Shown here: positions 37,072 through 45,761 of the stretch, piece after piece
How the letters are laid out: each line of letters begins with the position of its first letter
How positions within the stretch are numbered: the first letter of the stretch is position 1
The notes under the pieces: generated by a model
What the model saw: the letters and a program-made list of their open reading frames with translations, nothing else
The model's database searches: none
Told to the model about the DNA's origin: nothing
Origin: Citroniella saccharovorans
GTDB taxonomy: Bacteria > Bacillota > Clostridia > Tissierellales > Peptoniphilaceae
Direction of reading: 5' to 3'
NCBI RefSeq assembly: GCF_035481615.1
Contig: NZ_JAYKOT010000001.1
Coordinates: 372,001-436,000, forward strand
DNA length: 64,000 nucleotides
Position numbers and translations under genes: made by a program

Positions 37072-37745
37072 TGGATAGGATTTTAATTGTTGAAGATGAC
37101 GAGGATATAAACAATTTAATTAGAGATTTTTTATTAAAAGATGGATATGAGATCTTCCAAGCTTTTTCTGGAACAGAAGGCCTTTTTTATTTGGACAAGG
37201 GAATTGATCTATTTATCTTAGACCTTATGCTACCTGGAATTTGCGGAGAAGATTTTATTTTAAAGGTTAGGGAAAAGTCTTCTTCTCCAATTCTTGTAGT
37301 TTCAGGAAAAGTTGATGTTATGGATAGGGTTAATGTTTTGGAACTCGGAGCGGACGACTTTTTACTGAAACCTTTTGAAATGATTGAACTTAGGGCAAGA
37401 GTTAAGGCACTTCTAAGAAGAAATGATAGTATTTTGAAAACAGACGATGAGATACTTGAAATTAAAAATTTAAAACTCAATATTTCAAGTGGAGAAGCTT
37501 TTTATAATGATGAAAAACTGGATCTTACTTTTTCGGAATTTAAAATTCTTAGGGAGTTTGTAAAAGCAAATGGAGCAATCATTTCAAGAGACAGTCTATA
37601 TGAGCTTATATGGGGAAGTGAAATTGGAGGATTTGACAACTCTATTTCTGTTCACATATCAAATTTAAGACAAAAACTTAAAAAGGCCTCTGGGGAAGAT
37701 TTGATTGTAACCGTTTGGAAGAGAGGCTATAGACTAAAAATTTAA
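37071..37745 (+). CDS. OmpR-family response regulator
   Basis: This 224-residue protein has a receiver domain (acidic pocket VEDDED, phospho-acceptor Asp in FILDLMLPG, conserved Lys in FLLKPFE) and a winged-helix output domain (LTFSEFKILREFVKANG, then SVHISNLRQKLKK and the wing VWKRGYRLKI). The start overlaps the lipoprotein stop by one base. No kinase is directly adjacent, but a histidine kinase gene lies 2.1 kb downstream after an ABC permease/ATPase pair, separated by a terminator and repeat copy 3. These probably form one regulatory module. Confidence 0.93.
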   Translation: MDRILIVEDDEDINNLIRDFLLKDGYEIFQAFSGTEGLFYLDKGIDLFILDLMLPGICGEDFILKVREKSSSPILVVSGKVDVMDRVNVLELGADDFLLKPFEMIELRARVKALLRRNDSILKTDDEILEIKNLKLNISSGEAFYNDEKLDLTFSEFKILREFVKANGAIISRDSLYELIWGSEIGGFDNSISVHISNLRQKLKKASGEDLIVTVWKRGYRLKI

Positions 37746-37771
37746 TAATGAAGTTTTTCTTTAAAAATTAA

Positions 37772-37797
37772 ATGCTAAGATTATTTTATCTTAGCAT
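37772..37797 (+). repeat. duplicated terminator hairpin, left of repeat copy 3
   Basis: ATGCTAAGA-TTATTTTA-TCTTAGCAT forms a hairpin right after the response-regulator gene. It lacks a T-tract; its near-identical partner at 37996-38021 has one. Confidence 0.75.
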
Positions 37798-37990
37798 CAG
37801 AGTGTAGACAAAATCCAAAAACGCTTATCCGACTGCAGAAAATGAGAAATTCTAAATCTCATAATCCTGTAAATCGATAGCTCGCTAACGCTCAAACAGT
37901 TTGGTTTACGGGCGGATTATTTCAATTTGAATTTCTTACAATTTCTTTCGTATGGAGCGCTAGCTTTTGGATTTTGCCACTTTTTAAGCA
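37798..37990. repeat. 190-bp palindromic repeat, copy 3 (MITE-like)
   Basis: It has the same orientation, ends and inner arms as copies 1 and 2 and most of the same sequence; the right tip (TTTTTAAGCA) and one central arm (GGTTTAC) differ. It is bracketed by two copies of a 26-bp hairpin that differ at one base. Only the distal copy is followed by a T-tract, so the element appears to have entered at the hairpin/T-tract junction of the response-regulator terminator. Confidence 0.85.
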
Positions 37991-37995
37991 AGATG

Positions 37996-38027
37996 ATGCT
38001 AAGGTTATTTTATCTTAGCATTTTTTA
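37996..38027 (+). terminator. terminator hairpin, right of repeat copy 3
   Basis: ATGCTAAGG-TTATTTTA-TCTTAGCAT is followed by TTTTTT. It is the distal copy of the duplicated hairpin, and the one able to terminate transcription from the response-regulator operon. Confidence 0.8.
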
Positions 38028-38196
38028 TATTGAGTATTTTTTCTTTTTTTTAAAAGTAGCCTTATTAAAAGTTTAAAAAGTATAAATAATTATTAAGAAA
38101 TCTTTATATATTTTTTATGAATTATAAATCTTTTTTCTAAAAATATTTTATATAATAATCTTGTAATAAAAAGATATAAAAATCAAGGAGGTAAAA

Positions 38197-38976
38197 ATGA
38201 TTAGTTATATTAAAAGTGAGCTATTTAGAGCTAAAAAAACGAAGGCGTTCAGATATTTAATTCTTGCAGTAGCAATTTTCGTGCCTTTAATTATAACTCT
38301 ATCTGCAACAAATACTAAATTTGATATTGATTATTATTCAGGTGCGGGTGAACTTGCTATAGGATTTGGAACAATTGTCGTTTCATGTATTGCTTTATTC
38401 TTTATATTTAAAAACAAGGACACAAAAACACAGATTATTGGCTATGGAATAAAAAAGGAAAAACTTTACTGGTGGGATTTTATTACTTACAATTTAATCG
38501 TTGCAATATTAGCTTTAATAATTATGCTAGTTTTAATTGTGCTAAGCTTTCCACTTGGAGCCATTTTTAAAGCAGTTCATACTGACACTGGAATGTATGC
38601 CTTTATAAAAACTGTTTTAGTTAGCCTTTTGCTTCAAATAAATGTAAACTCTGTTTTATATGGACTCGCATATTTATTTAATAAACCTTTTGGAGGTATT
38701 TTAATGAATTATGCTGCTTTTGATTTAATTTTAAGAGTTTTATTTATTATATCGGGGGAAAAATATAGTATGTTAATTTTAAAGATTGGGGATTATCTTC
38801 CTACTCATATACTAAACCAAGTTGCAAATAGAGTTTTATATGAGGAACCAATATTTAGTAAAGCTATAGCAGCGTCTGGATATAAAATTGGAAATATAAT
38901 TTTATCTTTTGTAATCTGTTTTGCTATTAGCCATTTTTTAGGACTATTGGCATTTAAAAAGAGAGAACTTTTATAG
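38197..38976 (+). CDS. ABC-2 transporter permease (immunity/resistance type)
   Basis: This 259-residue protein has a soluble N-terminal start (MISYIKSELFRAKKTKAFR) and six membrane segments, the layout of LanE/G and BcrB-like ABC-2 permeases. It precedes its ATPase by 9 bases and the ATPase is followed by a histidine kinase. Such modules usually export or give protection against membrane-active peptides. The binding site is AAGGAGG. The substrate is not identifiable. Confidence 0.8.
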   Translation: MISYIKSELFRAKKTKAFRYLILAVAIFVPLIITLSATNTKFDIDYYSGAGELAIGFGTIVVSCIALFFIFKNKDTKTQIIGYGIKKEKLYWWDFITYNLIVAILALIIMLVLIVLSFPLGAIFKAVHTDTGMYAFIKTVLVSLLLQINVNSVLYGLAYLFNKPFGGILMNYAAFDLILRVLFIISGEKYSMLILKIGDYLPTHILNQVANRVLYEEPIFSKAIAASGYKIGNIILSFVICFAISHFLGLLAFKKRELL

Positions 38977-38985
38977 GAGGCTAAT

Positions 38986-39882
38986 ATGACTAATGTAATT
39001 AAGACAGTAAATTTAACTAAAAAGTTTAAGGATACAATGGCTGTAGATAATATTTCACTTGAAATTGAAAAAGGAGATATATATGGAATTGTCGGCCCAA
39101 ATGGAGCAGGAAAATCAACCCTACTAAAACTTATCACAGGAGTTTCAACTCCTAGCTCTGGAGAAATTGAACTTTTTGAATCAAAGGATCTTGAAAAAGG
39201 TAGAAAAAGAATGTCAGCTATCTTAGAAAACCCAACTCTTTTTAAAGATATGACCGCTCTAGATAATCTTGAGTATTTTAGGATTCAAAGAAATGTTCCT
39301 GAAAGAAGTAAGATTTTTGAAGCACTTGAAACAGTTGGCTTAGATCCTTCTTCTAAAAAGAATGTTGGAAAATATTCTGTTGGTATGAAGCAAAGACTTG
39401 CTATTGCTCTTGCCCTTATTACAAATCCAGAAATTATGATATTAGATGAGCCAATAAGCGGAATTGATCCAAAGGGAATATATGAAATTAGAAATCTAAT
39501 TAAAAAACTTGCCCTTGAAAATGGAGTTACTTTTATTATTTCTTCTCATCTTTTATCAGAACTTTCAAATACTGTTACCAAATTTTTAGTTATAGATAAT
39601 GGGAAAAAGATTAAAGAAATGACCATTAAACAATTATATGATGAAACATCAAATCATATTATTTTAGAAACTTCTGACAATAGCAAAGCTATGGCTTTGA
39701 TTGAAGAAAAGTTTAAATATGGCGTTAGTGCATCTGAAAATAATTCAGTAAAGGTTTTAAATGCAGGAGACGATATAAGTAGAATTATTGCATTTTTAGT
39801 AGAAAACAAGATTGATGTTTTAAACGCTAACAAAACTCATCAAAACCTTGAAGATTATTATATGAATTTGGTTGGAAGATAA
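38986..39882 (+). CDS. ABC transporter ATP-binding protein (LanF/BcrA-like)
   Basis: This 298-residue ATPase has Walker A GPNGAGKST (near 38-46), Q-loop in ILENPTLF, signature YSVGMKQRLAIA, Walker B IMILDEP and H-loop IISSHLLSEL. The YSVGMKQR signature and the roughly 80-residue C-terminal extension are typical of bacitracin/lantibiotic-type exporters. It is paired with the permease upstream and probably cotranscribed with the histidine kinase downstream. Confidence 0.9.
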   Translation: MTNVIKTVNLTKKFKDTMAVDNISLEIEKGDIYGIVGPNGAGKSTLLKLITGVSTPSSGEIELFESKDLEKGRKRMSAILENPTLFKDMTALDNLEYFRIQRNVPERSKIFEALETVGLDPSSKKNVGKYSVGMKQRLAIALALITNPEIMILDEPISGIDPKGIYEIRNLIKKLALENGVTFIISSHLLSELSNTVTKFLVIDNGKKIKEMTIKQLYDETSNHIILETSDNSKAMALIEEKFKYGVSASENNSVKVLNAGDDISRIIAFLVENKIDVLNANKTHQNLEDYYMNLVGR

Positions 39883-39883
39883 G

Positions 39884-40780
39884 ATGCTAAAGGTATTTTT
39901 TATATTAAGCTTAGGCCTAAATATTGGTCTAGGCTTAATACTTTTTATATTATTTAAAGACTTAAAAAAAACAATAGGCCTCACAGAAGAATATCTTAAA
40001 GAAGAAAAGTCTAATATGAGGGTTAATTCTGGTAGTTTTAAAATTAGTCTTGAAATATCTAAACTGATAAATAAATTAATTGAAAAAAATGAAGAAACTA
40101 AAAAAAGGTCCGCTATTGAAAGGGAAAATTTAAATAGGGAAATAACTTCAATCTCTCATGATATTAGAACGCCTCTAACTTCTATAATTGGCTATATTCA
40201 GCTATCAAAAGATGAATGTAGGGAAGATAAAATAAATCATTATTTAAGTATTATTGAAAAGAAATCCTACTCACTTGAAGAACTTATTAATGATTTTTAC
40301 TCCTTAAAACTAATAGAGACAAAAAAAGATTTAGAAATGCAAAAGGTCTACCCTAATATTATTTTGGAAGAGCTTATCTCTGAATATTATGTAGACTTTG
40401 AAAAGAAGGGAATTAAACTAGATGATCATATTCTATCAAATAAATCTATCTTCACCAATGAAAAATATCTTTTTAGATCTTTCGAGAATCTAATTTCAAA
40501 TATGTTAAAATTTACTAAGTCTAAGGCGGAGATAAGTCATTTTGAAAAAAATGGTAGACTTTATACTGTATTTAAAAATGATATAAAAAATGATTCTAAT
40601 CTAGTTAAAGATAAGATTTTTACAAAATATTATACAGAAGATCATGCCAGGGTAAAGAGAAGTTCTGGGCTTGGACTTTATTCGACTAAGCTTATGTTAA
40701 ATAGGTCTGGAGAAAAGATTGATGTTAATTTTGAGGGAGACTATATTATATTTACAATAAGTTATAAGGATAGTATATGA
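39884..40780 (+). CDS. sensor histidine kinase
   Basis: About 298 residues: one N-terminal membrane segment (VFFILSLGLNIGLGLILFILF), a short linker without a large extracytoplasmic sensor domain, a dimerisation domain (H-box SISHDIRTPLTSIIGY) and an ATPase domain (N-box NLISNMLKF, G-box SSGLGLYSTKLM). A TTG at 39872 would also open the frame, but ATG 39884 has GGAAG properly spaced. With almost no outside domain, it probably reads the state of the adjacent ABC transporter and signals to the response regulator at 37071. Confidence 0.9.
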   Translation: MLKVFFILSLGLNIGLGLILFILFKDLKKTIGLTEEYLKEEKSNMRVNSGSFKISLEISKLINKLIEKNEETKKRSAIERENLNREITSISHDIRTPLTSIIGYIQLSKDECREDKINHYLSIIEKKSYSLEELINDFYSLKLIETKKDLEMQKVYPNIILEELISEYYVDFEKKGIKLDDHILSNKSIFTNEKYLFRSFENLISNMLKFTKSKAEISHFEKNGRLYTVFKNDIKNDSNLVKDKIFTKYYTEDHARVKRSSGLGLYSTKLMLNRSGEKIDVNFEGDYIIFTISYKDSI

Positions 40781-41439
40781 TTACAAAACTATTATTTGAA
40801 AAAAAGGATGAGTCTTACAAAAACTTTCTTCTAAGAATTATTAAAGGCCTTGATGAAAAGGAAGTAATAGGGGTTAGGAAAAAAGATTTAAGAGAAATTT
40901 TTAAAAAGACAAAAGACTTACACAAAGAATTTTTAAATACGCCACATATATATCAAGAAGAATTTTTAATTCATATTTATATTATTTCAGAAATAGACGA
41001 TTTTAAGGAAGCTATTTTAGAGCTAGATAAAATTATAGATAAGCTAGATAACTGGGAGCTTACAGACTCTGTCAAAATTAAGAACATGAAAAATGAAGAA
41101 AATCTTAGCTATTCTTATTTTGAGAAATTAATTTCAAGTGGAAAAACTTTTTATATTAGAACGGCCCTTGTATTAATGATGAGATATTTTAATAGCCCTT
41201 TCTACCTAGATAAAAATCTAAATCTAATTTTTTCTATCACAAATTATGACTATTATGTTAAAATGGGAGTAGGGTGGTTTCTAGAAGAATTTACAAAAAA
41301 ATATAAAAGTGAGGGATATAAAATTCTTGAAGATATGAATCTTGCAAAAGAATTTCAAAACGCTTTTATATCAAAGATCAGACAGTCCTCCTATTTCACT
41401 AAGGAAGAAAAGGAAACAGCCTCAAAATATAAAATCTAG
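40777..41439 (+). CDS. AlkD-like DNA alkylation repair protein
   Basis: This 220-residue, all-helical, HEAT-like repeat protein matches the AlkD glycosylase pattern: DLREIFKKTKDLHKEF near the start, DNWELTDS in the middle, YIRTALVLMMRYF and YVKMGVGWFLEEF toward the end. AlkD enzymes remove bulky or positively charged alkylated bases. It overlaps the histidine kinase stop (ATGA), so it rides at the end of that operon and may simply be cotranscribed. Confidence 0.8.
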   Translation: MITKLLFEKKDESYKNFLLRIIKGLDEKEVIGVRKKDLREIFKKTKDLHKEFLNTPHIYQEEFLIHIYIISEIDDFKEAILELDKIIDKLDNWELTDSVKIKNMKNEENLSYSYFEKLISSGKTFYIRTALVLMMRYFNSPFYLDKNLNLIFSITNYDYYVKMGVGWFLEEFTKKYKSEGYKILEDMNLAKEFQNAFISKIRQSSYFTKEEKETASKYKI

Positions 41440-41451
41440 TGGGTGTTTTTT

Positions 41452-42001
41452 ATGAAAGTTCTAAATTTAAGTAATAAAAAAATATTTGATATTTTTTTAA
41501 TCTTTTCTTTAGGACTTTTTTTTATTTTCTCATTTTTAAGCGGAGATAAGGCTCTTATATTTAACTCTTTATGCGGATTTATTCTTCTTAAACTTGCACA
41601 AGATGATCTATATAATCTCTCTTTTGATGATAAATTTTTTATTCCGCTTATTATTTTAAGTATTATATATTTTATCTTTTCTTTTTTAAGGTCAAGACTT
41701 GATTATTGGGCGAGCATTCTATCGATTTTATTTTTATTTTTTTACTACATATTTTCTAAATTGGAAAAAAGTTCCTATAGGCGAGGGAGACCTGGGAGTG
41801 TTTGCTCTTACATTTATATATTTTAAGGGCCTCGAGCTTTTTCTATATTTCTTTTTAACTTTTTTACTAGCTGCGCTTTATATTCTACTTGAGAAAATGT
41901 TTGGGTCTGTAAAGAGTAAAATTCCCCTTATACCATTTATTTATCTTTCATTTATTATAGTAAGTTTATGGGGAGAAAAACTTGTAGGGGTGATTTTATG
42001 A
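41452..42001 (+). pseudogene. prepilin peptidase (A24 family), one frameshift
   Basis: Joined, about 182 residues with six membrane segments and the two aspartate motifs of type IV prepilin peptidases: the first in AQDDLYNL and the GxGD motif in PIGEGDLGVFALTF. The N-terminal methylase domain of PilD/ComC is missing, so this is a core peptidase. The break is an A6 run (41765-41770); removing one A joins SKLEK to VPIGEGD. ATG 41452 is preferred to a GTG at 41443. The stop overlaps the first pseudopilin gene (ATGA). Confidence 0.8.
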
Positions 42002-42414
42002 AAAGAGCCTTCACATTTTTAGAAGTTATAGTTCTTATAGCTATTTTGGGGATAGTTTTGTCTGTAGCCTTAATAAAATTCGATACAATAAATCAAAATC
42101 TCGAAGAGATGGAGGTAAAAAAAGTATGCAGCGCCTTAAGGTCTGCAAGAGCATATTCTTTAAAAAGAAGAAGCAATGTAGTTGTAAGCCTCTATGAAAA
42201 TTCTCTTAAAGCTTCTAGCAAGGATAGGGAGTTTATAAATTTAAAATTAAAAAAACTTAAAATAAATACCAATCTTTCGGATTCAAAAATAGAATTTAAA
42301 ATATCAAGCTTTAGTGCAAATGCGGGATCAATTATCTTAAGTGGCAATAAAAAATACAAGATTACAATTCCAGTAGCAACAGGCAAAATTACTTACAGAG
42401 GGGTGGTTGAATGA
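41998..42414 (+). CDS. type IV pseudopilin, GspH/FimT/ComGD-like
   Basis: This 138-residue protein has a class III prepilin signal (MKRA before FTFLEV) with Glu at +5 and a hydrophobic helix (IVLIAILGIVLSVALI), then a beta-rich domain with an alternating charged pattern. The residue before the cleavage site is Ala rather than Gly, as in two of the following genes. ATG 41998 overlaps the peptidase stop. It is probably a minor pilin of the tip complex rather than the main filament subunit. Confidence 0.8.
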   Translation: MKRAFTFLEVIVLIAILGIVLSVALIKFDTINQNLEEMEVKKVCSALRSARAYSLKRRSNVVVSLYENSLKASSKDREFINLKLKKLKINTNLSDSKIEFKISSFSANAGSIILSGNKKYKITIPVATGKITYRGVVE

Positions 42415-42752
42415 GAAAAAGAGCATTTACTCTCCTAGAAGTTATGATAGGTGTAAGCCTTATTTCCTTAATAGCTATTTCAGTTTTACCAGCTATTTCT
42501 TTTAGTTTTAAATCTAGGGAAACAATTGAAAGAAAAAAAGCTTTAGTGATGGAGGCGGAGAGAATTATCGAAAGGACAAAAGCTAATTATTTTGAAGATG
42601 GAAATATTAGTCTAGAGTCCCCCTATGACTACAATATAGAAAGCTACAGTGAAGAGCTTAGTAACAAGTACAAACTTAAATTAATTGATGGAGATATTAA
42701 TTATGAAATTATTTTCTACCTTCCAAAAGACAAGAGCATTTACTCTAATTGA
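42411..42752 (+). CDS. type IV pseudopilin, GspI/PilV-like
   Basis: This 113-residue protein has the prepilin motif MRKRA-FTLLEVMIG and a hydrophobic helix to about residue 30. The rest is short and charged, fitting the small GspI/PilV class. It overlaps the upstream gene by 4 bases, and the next pseudopilin starts inside its 3' end, 50 bases before the stop. The heavy overlap suggests tight translational coupling. Confidence 0.75.
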   Translation: MRKRAFTLLEVMIGVSLISLIAISVLPAISFSFKSRETIERKKALVMEAERIIERTKANYFEDGNISLESPYDYNIESYSEELSNKYKLKLIDGDINYEIIFYLPKDKSIYSN

Positions 42753-43242
42753 ACTTTTGTTGGCTCTTTTTTTGGGCCTTTTACTTTTGGGAGTTTTTAT
42801 AAATTTCACAAATCTTTCAAGCAATTCTCTTAAATTCTACAGAGAAAAGTCAGAAAATGAAATAGATTATGCTAGAGATTTTTTAAAAAGAGAAATAGAA
42901 TTTTCCGATAAAGTTTTTGATATAGATAAGGCGGTTTTTCCAAATCTAGAAAATACATTTGGATTTTATCTTTATAGTGAAAATAATGAATCAAGTTATA
43001 AGCATAACTACTCCTACTATAGTTTTTCTGGTGGAAAGTTAAAAAGATATGCTATGAATCTTCCTTATTACACAGATAATCCCAAATTTACTGGTGGAGG
43101 ATATAATATTTTGGCTGAAGAACTAGATGATGCAGAGGTTAATTTTAATAAAGAGCTTTCCTTACTTGAAATCTTACTTAAAAACTCAAATGAAGTTAGA
43201 AGAATTAGCGTTTATTTGGAGGCGAGTAAGTATGAAAAATAG
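42703..43242 (+). CDS. type IV pseudopilin, GspJ/PilW-like
   Basis: This 179-residue protein has the prepilin motif TRA-FTLIELLLA after a 12-residue leader and a hydrophobic helix, then a beta-rich domain (FGFYLYSENNES, YSYYSFSGGKLKRY). ATG 42703 follows GGAGAT. The size and order after an I-type pseudopilin fit GspJ. It overlaps the next gene by 11 bases. Confidence 0.75.
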   Translation: MKLFSTFQKTRAFTLIELLLALFLGLLLLGVFINFTNLSSNSLKFYREKSENEIDYARDFLKREIEFSDKVFDIDKAVFPNLENTFGFYLYSENNESSYKHNYSYYSFSGGKLKRYAMNLPYYTDNPKFTGGGYNILAEELDDAEVNFNKELSLLEILLKNSNEVRRISVYLEASKYEK

Positions 43243-44137
43243 ATCCTATATACTACTTTTAAGCCTATATTTTATCCTTCTTTTAGCTGGTACAACCATG
43301 CTTCTTCTAGATCTTTTATATAGTGATACAATGGCTGAGGTCTATGATGATAAGTCTTTAAGAATTAAATATATTTCTGAAAATACCATATATAAAGCAG
43401 TTCAAAAATTTAAAGAAGAAGGACTTAAATCTTCGGTGCTTATTGATGAAGAAAATGAAAAAGCAAGTTTAGATACAGATAATTTAAAATCAAAAGGTCA
43501 ATTTGCAATTTTAACAGAAACTTTTTATCAGGGAGAAAGCTTAAAAAGAAATATGTTTTTCAGGAAATATTTAGATATTTTCTACAAGGAAGCTATAAAT
43601 ATAGAAAATAAAGATATTGAGGGTCTTGTAAATCTTTTTATGTCCAGTGATTTAAAAAAGATAGAAGAAGGTAAAAATATAAAATTACTTGATGCAAGCT
43701 CCAATAGTTTAAAATATATAGAGGAAGAAATAAATCCTAATAATCCAGATGGAAAAAAAGAAAATCCTCAAGAAGATGAGGGCTTAGAAGCTAGCAAAGT
43801 TAAAAGTATTTCTGGAGATGATTATATTCTTCTACCTAATTTCAAAATAGAAAAAACTAAGACTATAAATAATTTAAATGCACTTGTTATTATAGATAAA
43901 GATACAAAGCTAGATGGAAAACTTGAGATGAATGGATTACTTATTATAAAAAGTCTACCTAAAAATTTTAACAGAAGTAACTTAATTTTTAAAAGAGGAA
44001 TTGTAATCGCAAAACTTGAGGATTATAGGAAAATAATAAAGCCGAGAGAAATTAACTACAATGTCTTAGTTAAATTTGAAGATAGGGTAAGTATTGTAGA
44101 TATAAGAGCCTTTAAAAGTAAAATTTTTTCATACTAG
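43232..44137 (+). CDS. pilus-associated membrane protein (GspK/PilX position)
   Basis: This 301-residue protein has one N-terminal membrane helix (YILLLSLYFILLLAGTTMLLLDLL) and a large soluble domain with an acidic Asn/Pro-rich insert near residue 165. It lacks the FTLxE prepilin motif, but sits where GspK or PilX is found after H-, I- and J-type pseudopilins, and its N-terminus resembles PilX. Homology is not clear from sequence alone. ATG 43232 is chosen because TGGAGG precedes it. Confidence 0.6.
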   Translation: MKNRSYILLLSLYFILLLAGTTMLLLDLLYSDTMAEVYDDKSLRIKYISENTIYKAVQKFKEEGLKSSVLIDEENEKASLDTDNLKSKGQFAILTETFYQGESLKRNMFFRKYLDIFYKEAINIENKDIEGLVNLFMSSDLKKIEEGKNIKLLDASSNSLKYIEEEINPNNPDGKKENPQEDEGLEASKVKSISGDDYILLPNFKIEKTKTINNLNALVIIDKDTKLDGKLEMNGLLIIKSLPKNFNRSNLIFKRGIVIAKLEDYRKIIKPREINYNVLVKFEDRVSIVDIRAFKSKIFSY

Positions 44138-44146
44138 GAGTAAAAT

Positions 44147-44620
44147 ATGCAGGATCAAGATATATATTTTATGGGAGAAGCTATAAAAGAAGCTAGAAAA
44201 GCAGAAAAATTAGATGAAGTTCCAATTGGAGCTGTTGTGGTTTTTAGAGGAGAGATAATAGCTAGAGCTTATAATACTGTTGAAACAAAAAATCTTGCAA
44301 CATCTCATGCTGAAATAAATGCCATAATTAAAGCTTCAGAATATTTAGAGAGCTGGAGACTTTTAGGATGCACACTTTATGTCACCCTAGAGCCTTGCCT
44401 AATGTGCCTAGGAGCAATTATAAAATCTAGAATACCAAGACTCGTATTTGGTGCATACGATAAAAACTCTGGATATGTAATATCAAATGGAAATATTTTG
44501 GAAAATATAAGAGACCACAAATTTACCTTTGAAGGAGGCATAGAAGAGAGAGAATGCCAAACTCTACTAAGGGATTTTTTTAAAAAGCTGAGGGATAGAC
44601 GAGAAAATGAATGCGATTGA
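44147..44620 (+). CDS. tadA: tRNA-specific adenosine deaminase
   Basis: This 157-residue zinc deaminase converts A34 to inosine in tRNA-Arg(ACG). Zinc and catalytic motifs are complete: HAE (TSHAEINAI) and PCLMC (EPCLMCLGAI), with VPIGAVVV and the C-terminal helix RDFFKKLRDRR. The essential housekeeping gene sits inside a pilus operon: it starts 9 bases after the PilX-like gene and overlaps the assembly ATPase start by 14 bases. Confidence 0.96.
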   Translation: MQDQDIYFMGEAIKEARKAEKLDEVPIGAVVVFRGEIIARAYNTVETKNLATSHAEINAIIKASEYLESWRLLGCTLYVTLEPCLMCLGAIIKSRIPRLVFGAYDKNSGYVISNGNILENIRDHKFTFEGGIEERECQTLLRDFFKKLRDRRENECD

Positions 44621-45761
44621 AATAGTAAATGAAATTTTATTAAGCGGAATAAAATATAAAGCTTCTGATATTCATATTGAAAAAAATGGAAAATATAGCC
44701 TTGTAAAATTTAGGATTGAGGGAATTTTATATGGATATAAAAAGTTTGAAGATGTTCACGAAAAGTTGATTGCTAGAATTAAAATTCTTTCTAATTTGGA
44801 TACAACAAAAAAACTTAATCCTCAAGATGGGTCTTTTTCTATTTCCATTAAGGATAATAAAATAGATATTAGAACTAGCATACTTCCTCTTATAACTGGA
44901 GAAAAAGCTTACTTAAGGATACTTGATCCTAAAAGATCTAAAAAAGACCTAGAAGATTTATTTTCAAAAGAAGAACTTGGAATAGTAGAAAGTAAACTTT
45001 TAAGAAAAAATGGCATGATACTTGTAACAGGGCCTACTGGTTCGGGCAAGACAACTACCCTTTATTCTTTTCTAAATAGGATAAATACAGGAAGAGAAAA
45101 TATAATCACAGTTGAAGATCCAGTTGAATATAAAATTCAGGGGATAAATCAAATAGAAGTTAATAGCAAAAGAGGACTTAGCTTCGAAAATTCATTAAGG
45201 TCGATTTTAAGGTCTGACCCAGATGTTATCATGATAGGTGAAATCAGAGATAAGGAAACTGCAGAAATTGCAGTAAGATCATCAATTACAGGTCACCTTA
45301 TTTTATCAACCCTCCATACCTATAGTTCTTTTTCCTCAATTATAAGACTTATGGACATGGGAGTTGAAGATTATTTAATAGCTTCGTCCCTTTCACTTGT
45401 TATAAACCAAAGACTTATAGGAAGCCTCTGCCCATATTGTAAGTCTAGCTACTCTCCAAGTGATAAGGAAAAAAGTATTTTAGAAAAATATCAGATAGAT
45501 GCAAATCTTTTATACAAGAACGTTGGCTGTGAAAAATGTATTGGTGGTTATACTAAAAGAGAAGCAGTTTTTGAATTATTAGAATTTGACAGGGATTATA
45601 TTAAATGTATAGGAGCGAAGGAGCTTGAAAATACCTATAAGAGAATTTATAAAGAAAAAGGTAGTAAAACTCTTTTAGAAAAAGCCTTAGAAAAAGTTAA
45701 AAGTGGAGAATTCTTTTTAAAAGACGTACTTAAAGAGGCCTATGGGCTAGAGGAACTATAG
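44607..45761 (+). CDS. type IV pilus/type II secretion assembly ATPase (PilB/GspE/ComGA)
   Basis: This 384-residue hexameric ATPase powers pilus polymerisation. It has Walker A GPTGSGKTT (near 139-147), the Asp box VEDPVEYK, Walker B VIMIGEIRDKETAE and the His box THLHT-like segment LSTLHTYSS, followed by a four-Cys zinc site (CPYC and CEKC). The long N1 domain of PilB is absent, so it is of the compact ComGA class. It abuts the PilC-like gene with no gap. Confidence 0.92.
   Translation: MNAIEIVNEILLSGIKYKASDIHIEKNGKYSLVKFRIEGILYGYKKFEDVHEKLIARIKILSNLDTTKKLNPQDGSFSISIKDNKIDIRTSILPLITGEKAYLRILDPKRSKKDLEDLFSKEELGIVESKLLRKNGMILVTGPTGSGKTTTLYSFLNRINTGRENIITVEDPVEYKIQGINQIEVNSKRGLSFENSLRSILRSDPDVIMIGEIRDKETAEIAVRSSITGHLILSTLHTYSSFSSIIRLMDMGVEDYLIASSLSLVINQRLIGSLCPYCKSSYSPSDKEKSILEKYQIDANLLYKNVGCEKCIGGYTKREAVFELLEFDRDYIKCIGAKELENTYKRIYKEKGSKTLLEKALEKVKSGEFFLKDVLKEAYGLEEL

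Noticed and set aside
18137..37990. Considering the 190-bp repeats as a CRISPR array or integron attC sites
   Set aside because: The copies are far apart, long, without spacers or cas genes, and there is no integrase or gene-cassette layout.
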